The notes under the pieces are model-generated. The model did not search any database, had not been told where the DNA came from, and was given only the letters and a program-made list of their open reading frames with translations. The position numbers and the translations under genes were made by a program. A stretch of DNA of 64,000 nucleotides from Lucinisca nassula (Eukaryota > Mollusca > Bivalvia > Lucinida > Lucinidae), in contig CAUZLF010000259.1 of NCBI GenBank assembly GCA_963580285.1, forward strand, positions 372,001 through 436,000, read 5' to 3'. Shown in pieces: positions 11,732 to 24,000 of this stretch. The stretch's first letter is position 1, and each line of letters starts with the position of its first letter.

Positions 11732-12219
11732 AAATTCGGACACCTTGAAGACTTGCTATAATTCTTCTAAAATTTTGACAAATTTGTTTCACGATCCTGC
11801 AAGGTATCCAAAAGGTGCAGAAAGAATGGCAAACAGTGTAGACTCTGATCAGACTGCTCCTTCAGCAGCAGTCTGATCTGGGTCTGCACTGTTTGCTTGG
11901 GCCTACCTGTCCCAATACTTAGGATCATTACGGTAATCTATTTACTAAATAATAACTCAATGTATACTGGTTAAAGGTAAATAAATACATACTATAAACA
12001 GTTCCACTGAAGGCTATGTCGTTTCTTCAGAAATGGACTCTTACATTAGGGTGAAAGTTAGATTGGTTGCAAATGTTGACAGCTTCATGAATGGATGTAA
12101 AACGGGACTCCTGTATCAGGGCATGCTTAAAGCAGGCGTGACAGCTCATTGATCTGCAGCACAATTTGGCTTTGTGATACAAAAGTCAAGATGTAGACTG
12201 TGGGTGCTTGATGGAACCG

Positions 12220-12510
12220 CTTCTCATACCAAAAAACATGCCTATTCAAATATATTGAAAATCTTTCCACCAAACATTGAAAAATTTTCAGATAAAAATT
12301 CAGATATTTTTCATATTTCTGCTCAAAAACATAGATTGTTGGAACTCGTTAGAACTGCCTCAGCGAGGAGGTTCTAATGAGTACCCACAATCTACGTTTT
12401 AAGCAGAACCAAGTAAGATAATGATACCTCTGTAAACCCCATTTTTACTATATAAAAGTGGGGTTTGAAAGGGGTCAAAACTGTATAGGCATGCTTTCAT
12501 GATGTCTGAC
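12220..12510. mobile_element. hairpin MITE family B, duplicated copy at 13549-13839
   Basis: Contains ACATGCCTATTCAAATATAT, the palindrome GGAACTCGTTAGAACTGCCT / AGGAGGTTCTAATGAGTACC, and CCCCATTTTTACTATATAAA / AAGTGGGGTTTG. A 67-codon frame here is a repeat translation, identical in both copies. Confidence 0.65.
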
Positions 12511-12692
12511 AAGTACCAACACTATCTATGTTTCAGATGATGAATAAAATTTTGGTTTGGTTTGGAGTTTTAACAGCCCAGTAAACACTTTTTAGGTCAT
12601 GCCAAGCTGTTCATTTTACCTAACATCACTTTACTGAGCAGGCTCATACATTAGTAGTTAAAAATAGTAAAGTGTATATTCTTTTACCAACT

Positions 12693-12855
12693 AGAAGCCT
12701 CTGTGGTGTAGTGGTTAAGCTACTCGCCTTGTAAACCAGGGGTCGCAGGATCGATCCCAGGCTTCTCCAGACTTTTGGATGAGTCTTTAAACCGAGGTCC
12801 CGTCTCCGTATGACCTTAGCTGTTGGTGGGATGTAAAACTCAAACACTCACTCAC
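12693..12855 (+). mobile_element. tRNA-derived SINE, family C, with target-site duplication
   Basis: Head AGCCTCTGTGGTGTAGTGG, box B GGATCGATCCC, tail AAACTCAAACACTCACTCAC. It is flanked by the 13-base duplication TCTTTTACCAACT (12680-12692 and 12856-12868), so it inserted by retroposition. Confidence 0.9.
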
Positions 12856-14021
12856 TCTTTTACCAACTTACAACTGCCCTTCTTGAATCTGCATCTGAAC
12901 CCCAGGAAAACGGCTGGTATTTTTATGCCCCCGCCATTCATAGAATGGTTGAAAGCAGTCTGATCTGGGCCCACACTGTTTGCCTGTATGCAAAAATATT
13001 CAGCAGACGACATAAGCAGACGACATTTTCATATGTAGTTTTTTACGTCTCAAGGGTTAAAAATTCGGACACCTTGAAGACTTGCTATAATTCTTCTAAA
13101 ATTTTGACAAATTTGTTTCACGATCCTGCAAGGTATCCAAAAGGTGCAGAAAGAATGGCAAACAGTGTAGACTCTGATCAGACTGCTCCTTCAGCAGCAG
13201 TCTGATCTGGGTCTGCACTGTTTGCTTGGGCCTACCTGTCCCAATACTTAGGATCATTACGGTAATCTATTTACTAAATAATAACTCAATGTATACTGGT
13301 TAAAGGTAAATAAATACATACTATAAACAGTTCCACTGAAGGCTATGTCGTTTCTTCAGAAATGGACTCTTACATTAGGGTGAAAGTTAGATTGGTTGCA
13401 AATGTTGACAGCTTCATGAATGGATGTAAAACGGGACTCCTGTATCAGGGCATGCTTAAAGCAGGCGTGACAGCTCATTGATCTGCAGCACAATTTGGCT
13501 TTGTGATACAAAAGTCAAGATGTAGACTGTGGGTGCTTGATGGAACCGCTTCTCATACCAAAAAACATGCCTATTCAAATATATTGAAAATCTTTCCACC
13601 AAACATTGAAAAATTTTCAGATAAAAATTCAGATATTTTTCATATTTCTGCTCAAAAACATAGATTGTTGGAACTCGTTAGAACTGCCTCAGCGAGGAGG
13701 TTCTAATGAGTACCCACAATCTACGTTTTAAGCAGAACCAAGTAAGATAATGATACCTCTGTAAACCCCATTTTTACTATATAAAAGTGGGGTTTGAAAG
13801 GGGTCAAAACTGTATAGGCATGCTTTCATGATGTCTGACAAGTACCAACACTATCTATGTTTCAGATGATGAATAAAATTTTGGTTTGGTTTGGAGTTTT
13901 AACAGCCCAGTAAACACTTTTTAGGTCATGCCAAGCTGGTCATTTTACCTAACATCACTTTACTGAGCAGGCTCATATATTAGTAGTTAAAAATAGTAAA
14001 GTGTATATTCTTTTACCAACT

Positions 14022-14184
14022 AGAAGCCTCCGTGGTGTAGTGGTTAAGCTACTCGCCTTGTAAACCAGGGGTCGCAGGATCGATCCCAGGCTTCTCCAGA
14101 CTTTCGGATGAGTCTTTAACCCGAGGTCCCGTCTCCGTATGACCTTAGCTGTTGGTGGGATGTAAAACTCAAACACTCACTCAC
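14022..14184 (+). mobile_element. tRNA-derived SINE, family C (duplicate copy)
   Basis: The same insertion as 12693-12855, carried over by the 1,329-bp duplication. It has four or so base differences, including CTCCGTGG and ACCCGAGG. Confidence 0.9.
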
Positions 14185-14511
14185 TCTTTTACCAACTTAC
14201 AACTGCCCTTCTTGAATCTGCATCTGAACCCCAGGAAAACGGCTGGTATTTTTATGCCCCCGCCATTCATAGAATGGTTGAAAGGGCATTTAGTTTTACC
14301 CTGTCAGTCCATCCATAGTTCTTATTTTTTGTCCAAATATAATTCAGAACCAACCGCCTCATTAGGGCCGTTCCAATGAGTACCCACAGTCTATGTTTTG
14401 GGGCAAAAACAAGGAAACTAATGAATATGTCCATAAGCCCCACTTTTCTCTTTTATACAAAGTGGGGATGCTCATCAACCATTTTTCTTGCTCAGATCAA
14501 CACAGAATGTC

Positions 14512-14581
14512 ATTTATCCTGCTCATAAATTTTAAAATGCCAACATTTGTTGGCATTTTAAAATTTATGAGCAGGATAAAT
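14512..14581. repeat. perfect 70-bp palindrome
   Basis: Arms of 34 bases, starting ATTTATCCTGCTCATAAATT, around a TT centre. It lies at the distal end of the putative IKK 3' UTR. Confidence 0.95.
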
Positions 14582-14599
14582 TTCATGCCCAAGTGAGTT

Positions 14600-15025
14600 G
14601 AGCCTGAAAAAGGTTTAATAACCTTGGCACCTGATTTGTATGTATTTTAATAGTTATGAGCATTGCAAATTTCATGCTCAGCTGAGTTGAGCATGAAAAT
14701 TGTTTTATAATCTCTGGGCCTGGATTTCTCCTGACAGTGCTCATTCAATTAAAAACAACAGTCTAAAATGCAAGGAGCTCTCCTCTCATATATTATAATG
14801 TACAATTGATTCATGCTTCTCAATTCATTCTAAATAAATACATGTATGTTTTGTTGGAATTAAAATGCAAAGTGGAAACCCTTCCACTCTGTATCACAGA
14901 CTGGTTCACATTTTCCTTTGCTTGGAATGCAGTTCTTTGCTCAGTAGACTGAGCTGATGTCTTCATTCTTTGTTTGCTGGTCATCAATGGCAAATGGTTG
15001 CTCAGGTTGTCATGGAAACTGGCTG
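14600..15025 (-). other. probable IKK 3' untranslated region
   Basis: This is AT-rich sequence following the IKK stop, with no repeat I recognise. No AATAAA is visible on the minus strand. Two ATTAAA hexamers occur near 14617 and 14650 and could be weak poly(A) signals. The transcript end is not determined. Confidence 0.4.
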
Positions 15026-15095
15026 TCAAACCTCTGACAGAAGTGATGCAAATTCTTCATGCTCTTGAATTAAACTGCATAATGTTTCTTCAAAC
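15026..15095 (-). CDS. IKBKB: IKK terminal exon j with stop codon
   Basis: Acceptor TTATCATTCCAG. The first G completes Lys, then 22 codons (FEETLCSLIQEHEEFASLLS, E, V) and TGA at 15028-15026. Human IKK beta has [20 protein letters not shown] here, followed by the NEMO-binding LDWSWL. In this exon the frame stops before any such motif. Confidence 0.85.
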
Positions 15096-18000
15096 CTGGA
15101 ATGATAATACATGGTAGAACAGGCCATTTAAAGATACAGAAAAAAGTGCCTGAAAATGACCCTAAAGATGCCAAGAAAAACTGCATCTGAGAATGTTGTC
15201 TGTTTACGTCGTCTGCTGCGTATTATTTTCAAACGGGCACAAAACGGTGTGGACTCAGATCAGACTATCCCTAGAGGAGATCAGACTGTTCCTAGAGGAG
15301 TGAGTGTTTGAGTTTTACATCCCACCAACAGCTATGGTCATACGGAGACGGGACCTCGGTTTAAAGATTCATCCGAAAGTCTGAAGAAGCCCGGGATCGA
15401 TCCTGCGACCCCTGGTTTACAAGGCGAGTAGCATAACCACCACACCAGGGAGGCTCCTCTGTTCCTAGAGGAGCAATCTGATCTGTGTCCACACTTTCTG
15501 CAACAAATCATTTAAAAAAAAACGGCAGACAACAAAGCAGACGACAATTGTTGTGATTGGCTTCTCCGGGGTTAATTGTAACCCATTTTGTACTGAATGG
15601 AATCTCCCGGCTCATGTATACATGCAGCCTATTGTGAAATTTAGTGGGTGTCAGGTTTAGCTGTTTTTGAAAATTCATTAAGGGACAATGACTGAACAGT
15701 CTCACAAACAGTGCAGGCCCTGAACACAGTGTTTGATCTGGGCCTGCACTATTCGCAAGTGTTCCATTTTGGGGATTCCAGAATAAAATGGGTTAAAGTG
15801 ATAGGATACATCCGCCATAAGGTATTTTCCAACATATTTGTTTTGATTGCTTTCCTGAAAAAGTCCTAAAGAACTTGCTGTTCAACCAGAGAGACAAATA
15901 ATTTGTACGGAGGTACATTATGATAACACATAGATGAGACATAGTCTCCAAATGTATTCTTTCTATCTCCATTTTGTTTTTTGAAGAAACCAAACATAGG
16001 TTGTAGGTACTCAATAGCACTACCTCATATATGGCCCCCGCCCATCGGTGCTTGAAGAAATATATGGGCTGCATGGTCCTACCACGCAGAGCTGAATCCG
16101 ACCCACACACGAGAACTGGTAAACCGCTTAGAGGATCTAAGCCAGCCCAGGCAAAGCGGTGCAAGTGTCGGACCGTCCATGCCTATAAACCTTATTTGTT
16201 TCATTGGGCGACAGGGCTTGATATGTCATTTCATCTCAATGTCGGGTAGAAGTCCCACAAAATTGGAAGCAACCTCTTCAAAATGACCTTTACAGTGTTG
16301 ACGGGGACGATAAACCTCAAATCAAACAAATTTAACTAGTATCCACAACCTTTGTCTTGGAGAAGAAACAAGAGAAATAATGTGTACCCCTAAAATCCCA
16401 GTTTTTATCTATATTAGGCGGGGTTTACTGGGGTGGGGTGCTAACATGATGACCTCCCCTACAGGTGTACCCATTCCTTTTTCACCCTACAAGCACTGAA
16501 GCAGACAGACGTCAATTCTTTGTTTTTCAGTATTTTTCAGCAAATAATCCTTGACATTTCATTTGAATCTGTGAATCATCTGCCAAGTAGATAATCAAAT
16601 GTCAAGTCCTACACTGTGACTTGACATTTCATGTGAATCATCTGCCAAGTAGATAATCAAATGTCAAGTCCTACACTGTGACTTGGCATTTCATGTGAAT
16701 CATCTGCCAAGTAGATAATCAAATGTCAAGTCCTACACTGTGACTTGACATTTCATGTGAATCATCTGCAAAGCCAATGATTCACATAAAATGTCAAGTC
16801 CTATAGCGCATTAATTGTATTAAATGGAGTGCATAAAGTTGTATTACCGTATTCGACCTATTTACCGCACCGTGCGCTTAGTTTTTTCAAAATTGTATGA
16901 AAATATTGTGGTGAAAAATCTACCTAATAAGCGCACACTCAGTACAAAAAAAAATAAGAAAAAAAGCTTCAGATATGATTATTTTATAGAGTTGAGTTTC
17001 AGCATAGGGGTTCACCACATATACATATGATTGTCCGGGTCAAAGATGCAGCAAAACTCAATATGAATTTGTTGGGAGGTTACTGTAAAGTGTGCGCTTG
17101 TGTATTTTTTCCAGAAAAAGCTTGGGTGTGCGCTTATAGGAGCATGTGCGGTAAATACGGTAAATGGAATAAAAAGTTGTGCCTTCATTAGCTTTGAAAA
17201 ACTGGACCCTGATATGTTTCCCGTTCCCATAATGCCTCAAAGACAGAAATTGCTCTTCTCGAGCAAATACTTTCAATGGGAACTGGGAGACCTGGGCCCA
17301 TGTGTTCAACGCATTCATCACGAAAACATGCCTATATAATTTTGACCCACTTGAACCCCACTTTTATATAGTAAAACTGGGGTTTCCGAGGGTATACCTT
17401 ATTTTTCGGAGGCAGTTCTAAGGAGTGCCAACAATCTATATTTTGAGCAGAAATAAGAAAAATATCACGATTTTTCATCATAAAATTTTCATTTTTTCGG
17501 TGATAAGGTGACAATGTATTTGTATAGGCGTGTTTGCGTAATGGATAGCTTAACAAGCTTGTTAGTAGTAAATTGTTAACTGTTCTAGTATGAGAACAGT
17601 ATCTAATGCGGTGTATTTTTGCTGAAAAAATATCAGTATTTTTGCCATATTAAATGATCAAAGTTTTAACGATATGTTAATTAATGACATCATTCGTTTT
17701 GAACAACTAGCCCCCGATATTTGACTCCATTTTTACAAAGGGAGACAAGTTTGTAACATACTGTACTGTTGTTTTGAACACCGAATACCTCTGAAAAAGG
17801 GTCAACTCTTTGAGCAAAGAGTTTGCTCCTGCAGAGCAAGTTCTTTCCTCTAAGAGAAGAGGAGAAAAAAATATTTTTGAAAGAATTGCCTCCCCTGAAG
17901 ATGTTCCCTTTTCCCATAATACACACTTGAGCCCCGCCAAGCGATTTTGTGTCTTCGAGCATTCTGTCATGACAAATTTTAAATGCGCATGCCCAGCCAT

Positions 18001-21000
18001 TCAGAGGGGCCAGGGATATGGCTTTCTGTCTGAAGGTTCCTCTTGATTCACTGCCTGTATGAGCGAGCAGCGAAGGTTCTGGCGAGACTGCGCAGGCTCG
18101 CCTGAACCTTCGCTGCTCGCATAGGCGATAAGTACCAAAATCGCTTGACGGGGCCCACTTAATACTGAGCATAGAAACAAAAATGAATACTCAGAAAAAT
18201 GATAAAACAAAAAATGATTGGATAGTAGACTGTCACTGTAGAGATTGCTAGTAGCCATATACAGTGTACAGTGCAACACTGCTTGTACACCTATAGATGG
18301 TTGACCTATGGCCGGTACACCTATGGGTGGTACTCCTATGGCTGGTCCTATGGGTAATTTTTTCCATGGCTGGTTCAAACTCATTTTTGAGTTCTTAGGA
18401 AAATTTCCCATAATTGTATATATTTTAATATGTTTGTGACAATTGTCTTATTTAATCCTGAAAATGTATGTTTTGTGTACTAATCAGGATAGCCTTGAAG
18501 AGGTGATTCTAATGAGTACACACAACATACCTTTATTTTTAAGGAAAATAGAAAAGATATAACTGTTAAGCTGCCTGACCTGGCACTATGACTAACCCTC
18601 AGTGGCTGGAACCACCCCAGACTCATTATGAAAACATGCCTATTCAAGTGTATTGAAAATTTCACCACCAAAAATTTCAGAAAAAAATTACGATATTTTT
18701 CATATTTCTGCACAAAACATAGGTTGTAGGAACTTGTTAGAACCACCTCGACGAGGCTGCTCTTAATGTGTACCTACAATCTATGTTTTTGAACAGAAAT
18801 AAGAAATATAATGTATACCCCTGTAAAACCCACTTTTATATATAAAAGTGGGAGTTTGAGGGAGTCAAAATTATATAGGTATGTATTCCTGAAATTTTCA
18901 TGGTTGTGAAGGTGTCTAACGAATTGAAGTTTGACTCTATAGTTATATCCGAGTCTTTGCTGTTTAATGAGAATGGATACACCTTCAGGGGAGGCAACTC
19001 CTCCAAAAGTATTTTTGTCTCCCATATCAATGGGGGTCAACTCTTAAAGGAAAGTATTTGCTCCTGAGAAGCAATTTCTTTCCTTTAAGAGTTGAACCCA
19101 TTTTCCTTGGGACAGAGCTTATAGAAAAGCAAACAGGAAGTTTAAAAAATGTACTCCCTTTGAAAAAATGGTGAAAAAATGTGCCAGGTATTCCCATTTC
19201 GCTTAAATTTCTAATACAGGTATTTTTCATAGGCTGTCTCAATCATTTTTGATGATTCCCTATGCTGTTCACACAATCATCAAAACTTACTTTTTGTTCG
19301 TTGTTTTAGAATCTTCCATGACCTTGAGTGATTCTAAATTTAAACTGAAAGACTGGAGAAAATTGGCTGTTCCATTATTACTACCACTACTGGCTTTTGA
19401 TTCTTGTCGACATACTGGTGGTAAATCTTCTGGAACTGGACTGGTTACCTGAGATTGTTGAGCTTGTTGAACCTGCCTGTTTTGATGAATCTGAAAAGTC
19501 AAATATTTACATTCTCAGTGTGTTTACAGCAAATCCCTACAGTAAACTACATTTTTCCTGCTCAACTCAGCTGATGTCAAAATAAACATAGTCCTCTCCA
19601 ATATGACTGGGTTACAATACAACAACAATGGTGCTCTTCTGCTGTTAACCGGAAAAGTCGGTGCAATGGTTTTCTTTTTTCAATTTTAGCCCTCAAACTT
19701 GATTTTTTTTGCCCATAACAGATGGAAATAATGTAAAAAATGTGATAAAGGTAATTTGTTTAACATTCATTGAAGTATGAACAACATAAGGTCACAAGAA
19801 AAGTCACTTTGCTGGTGACCCGATGTTTCTCAAACTTCAATGAACATTAAAAGATTAACTTCAAATTTATTTAAAGTTCATTAAAGTATGAACAACAAAG
19901 TTACCTAGCTCATGACTCAATATTGCTCATCCATCAATGAACTTTTAAAAAAGTTACCCTCATTTCTTAAATGAACAAACCTCCACAACAGTGTTCATTA
20001 TCATAGCTCCAAATAAGGCGCTATTTTTATTGAAAAGAACTGATATTTTCTCATTTCTACATGTTAACCCTTGTCCTGCTGAACCCGGATATGTCTTAGC
20101 TTTCAAACAATGTAGATCCAGATCACATGGCTTCTGAAGAAGCCATCTGATCAGGATCTACATTGTTTGCCATTCAGATTGTGAATTTGTTGCAATAATT
20201 TGCATCAAGTAATCTGATTGGTTGATAATCAGTAGTGGGTGTGGCATATGTGAATATTCAGCAGGACAAGGGTTAACACATGTGGGTATTCATTAGAAGC
20301 ACCTGGGTAAAGCTTTTCTAATAAGTACTCACAACATATGTTTTTGTGCAGAAATAAGGAAAATAGTATGTGGATACCCCATTATATCTCGGGCCATGCA
20401 TTATAGCATCATTTTAAATGTATACACCTGACGCCAAGTTCTGCAACGGAAGGTCAGGTGGTTTTTCTCCGGGTCCTCCGGTTTTCGCCCACCTACGATT
20501 AACGATCGGCTCGATATGAGTGAAATAATCTTGAAAGGGCCGTAAAACCCAAACCAAAAAAAAAAAAAATGTATACACCTGGACAAAAGTTAGGCATCAC
20601 TGACATTAAGGGGAATAAATACATCTGAAAAACTTTTCCCCATCTTTTATAAATATATATTTGAAAAGAGTTGCCTCCCCTAAAGGTGAATAATCAATTG
20701 TTATGTACGCAACAAACACTTTATAACACTATCAGTTGGGTCCACAGCAGAACCTGTGTTAGTTAAACAACCATGCTATATCCAAACAAAAATGTATAGA
20801 TTATTTTTTAAATGGTCATTTTTCTATAAATCTTTACATTTTTGGGATCCATCTTGAAACTGTGTTATACCCAAAACAGTGTTATAATGAACAGTGTTAT
20901 GATGAGGTTGTAGTATATATATGGATATGGACCCCTTAAGTGTGTTAAGACTGAAAAAGTTATACCATTTATTTCATAATTTGTTTTATTTCAAGCAGAT

Positions 21001-24000
21001 GTCATACAGACGTCAATTGTGCAGTCCTACCAGCACTGTGAAAGAGTTGCCTCCCCTAAAGGTGAATAATCAATTGTTATGTATGCAACAAACACTTTAT
21101 AACACTATCAATGGGGTCCACAGCAGAACCTGTGTTAGTTAAACAACCATGCCATATCCAAACAAAAATGTATATATTATTTTTAAATGGTCATTTTTCT
21201 ATAAATCTTTACATTTTTGGGATCCATCTTGAAACTGTTATACCCAAAACAGTGTTATAATGAACAGTGTTATGATGAGGTTGTAGTATATATATGGATA
21301 TGGACCCCTTAAGTGTGTTAAGACTGAAAAAGTTATACCATTTATTTCATAGTTTGTTTTATTTCAAGCAGATGTCATACAGACGTCAATTGTGCAGTCG
21401 TACCAGCACTGTGTAAACATGAGCTGAACAACCTCAAATACATGTATGTTACAGCTCAAAAATGAACTGTTTTAGCATTTTTGCTGTAATTTGATTAACC
21501 TGTTTTGTACTGCGTGGAATCTCCTTTTCAAAATTTAGGTTGTCAGATTGAGTTTTTTTCAAAAATGTATTTAGAAAATCTCAGAACTTCTCAGAAACAG
21601 TATAGGTCCTTATCAGATGTGGGGTATGATCTGGGCCTGCACTTTTGCCACAGTACATGTTCTTGGTTTTTGTTTGATTTGAGGTTTAACGTCCCTGTCA
21701 ACCCTGTAAAGGTCATTTTGGAGACGTTGCTTCCAATTTTGTGGGACTTTCACCCGACATTGAGACGAAATGACATCTCAAGCCCTGTCGCCCAATGAAA
21801 CCAAAAGGGTTTATAAGCATGTACGGTCTGACTCGTGCACACCGCTTTGCCTGGGCAGGCTTAGATCCTCTAAGCGGTTTACCAGTACTCGTGTGTGGGT
21901 CGGATTCAGCTCTGCGTGGAAGCATCATGCAGCCCATATATTTCTTCAAGCCCCGATGGGCGATGGCCGCCACGTTCTTGGGTTTCCCATATAAAATAGG
22001 TTATGTTAATACTCACTGCAACTTCAAGCAGACCCCACACTGATGTCTGCCGCTGTTTCTGATAACTAATCAACTTCTCGGCATTTATCATAATCTCATC
22101 CACACACTGCTCTAACTTCGGTTGAATCTCTTCTATGTCTTTTTTGCAAGCACAGATTTTTCTGCAACAAAAAATATACCAGTGCCACAGTTTATCTTGA
22201 CCCCTGGGTAGCTTTACCCATGGGGGTAAAGCTACTCAGGGGTAGCTTTACCCCCGGGGGTAAGGATATCCCGGGATATCTTTACCCCCACCCTGGATAT
22301 CTTCACCCCCGGGGGTAAAGCTAAACTGGCTAGGATATCTTTACCCCCGGGGGTAAAGCTAAACTGGCCAGGATATCTTTACCCCCACCCCATCTTTTGG
22401 GTATAAAATATTTTCTTAATACCCAATTTCTTCTTATATGTAAGAGAAGCAAGATAGTGGACTCGATGTTTCACTTTAACATTTTTCGTTTCAATCATGA
22501 CTCAGACTAATAGAACTATCCTTAGTTAGAAATATGACCACATTATAGAGGCAAATAATTATTTAATAACTTCTTTTTGTATATTTTCTTATTCAAAATG
22601 TCCCTTATGACAATCTTTCATAATCTTGCATTATCCCTGTCAGTTATGAAATGGGTGGTGGTGGTGAGTGCAAAGGGGGGGGGGGGTAAAGATATCCCGG
22701 CTGGGATATGTTTACCCCCAGGGAAAAAGCTAAACTGGCCACTGGCCAGGATATCTTTACCCCCACCCCAACTTTTGGGTATTAACTATTATCTTAATGC
22801 CCATTTTTTTCTTATATGTAAGAGAAGCAAGATAGTGAACTCAATGTTTCACTTTAACATTTTTTGTTTCATTCATGACTCATAGAATAGACTAATAGAA
22901 TTACCCTTAGTAAGAAATAAGACCACATTATAGAGGCAAATGATTATTTAATAACTTCTTTTTGTCTATTTTCTTATTCAAAATGTTGCTTATGACAATC
23001 TTTCATAATCTTGCATTATCCCTGTCAGTTGTGAAATGGGTGGTGGTGGTGAGTTGAAAGACGGGGGTAAAGATATCCTGGCTGGGATATCTTTACCCCC
23101 GGGGGTAAAGCTAAACTGGCCAGGATATCTTTACCCCCACCCCAACTTTTTGGTATAAACTATTTTCTAAATGCCCAATTTCTTCTAATATGTAAGAGAA
23201 GCAAGATAGTGGACTCGATGTTTCACTTTAACATTTTTCGTTTCAATCATGACTCGGACTAATAGAACTACCCTTAGTAAGAAATATGACCATATTATAG
23301 AGGCGAATGATTATTTATTAACTTCTTTTTGTATATTTTCTTATTCAAAATGTCCCTTATGACAATCTTTCATAATCTTACATTACGTTAAATTGGGCAT
23401 TTAGAAAATAGTTTATACCCAAAAGTTGGGGTAGGGGTAAAGATATCCTGGCCAGTTTAGCTTTACCCCCGGGGGTAAAGATATCCCAGCCAGGATATCT
23501 TTACCTCGCCTTTCCACTCACCACCACTTATTTCACAACTGACAGGGATAATGCAAGATTATTAAAGATTGTCATAAGGGACATTTTGAATAAGAAACTA
23601 TACAATTTCTTAAAGTGATTTTTAATTCATAGACTATTTGTTATTTCCCTGCGGAAATATAATTTAGAAGAATTTACAAAAAGAAGTTATTAAATAATCA
23701 TTTGCCTCTATAATATGGTCATATTTCTTACTAAGGGTAGTTCTATTAGTCCGAGTCATGATTGAAACGAAAAATGTTAAAGTGAAACATCGAGTCCACT
23801 ATCTTGCTTCTCTTACATATAAGAAGAAATTGGGCATTAAGAAAAAAGTTTATACCCAAAAGTTGGGGTGGGGGTAAAGATATCCTGGCCATTTTAGCTT
23901 TACCCCTGGGGGTAAAGATATCCCAGCCGGGACATCTTTACCCCCACCTTTCCACTCACCACCACCACCCATTTCACGACTGATAGGGATAATGCAAGAT

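Larger units (their letters stand above)
11625..14284 (+). repeat. 1,329-bp tandem duplication, two near-identical copies
   Basis: Copy 1 is 11625-12953 and copy 2 is 12954-14284. Only scattered single-base differences are visible (for example AGCTGTTC/AGCTGGTC, CATACATT/CATATATT, TTTTGG/TTTCGG). Each copy holds half of an M2 element, a core MITE at 11817-11905 / 13146-13234, a hairpin MITE and a SINE C. It could be a recent duplication or an assembly artefact. Confidence 0.95.

Noticed and set aside
16031..16249. 72-codon frame with RRAESDPHTRTGKPLRGSKP, found again at 21713 and 60573
   Set aside because: All are translations of repeat family G.
17690..18172. 160-codon minus frame
   Set aside because: It crosses a palindromic MITE and a family P end; composition follows the repeats and there is no recognisable domain.
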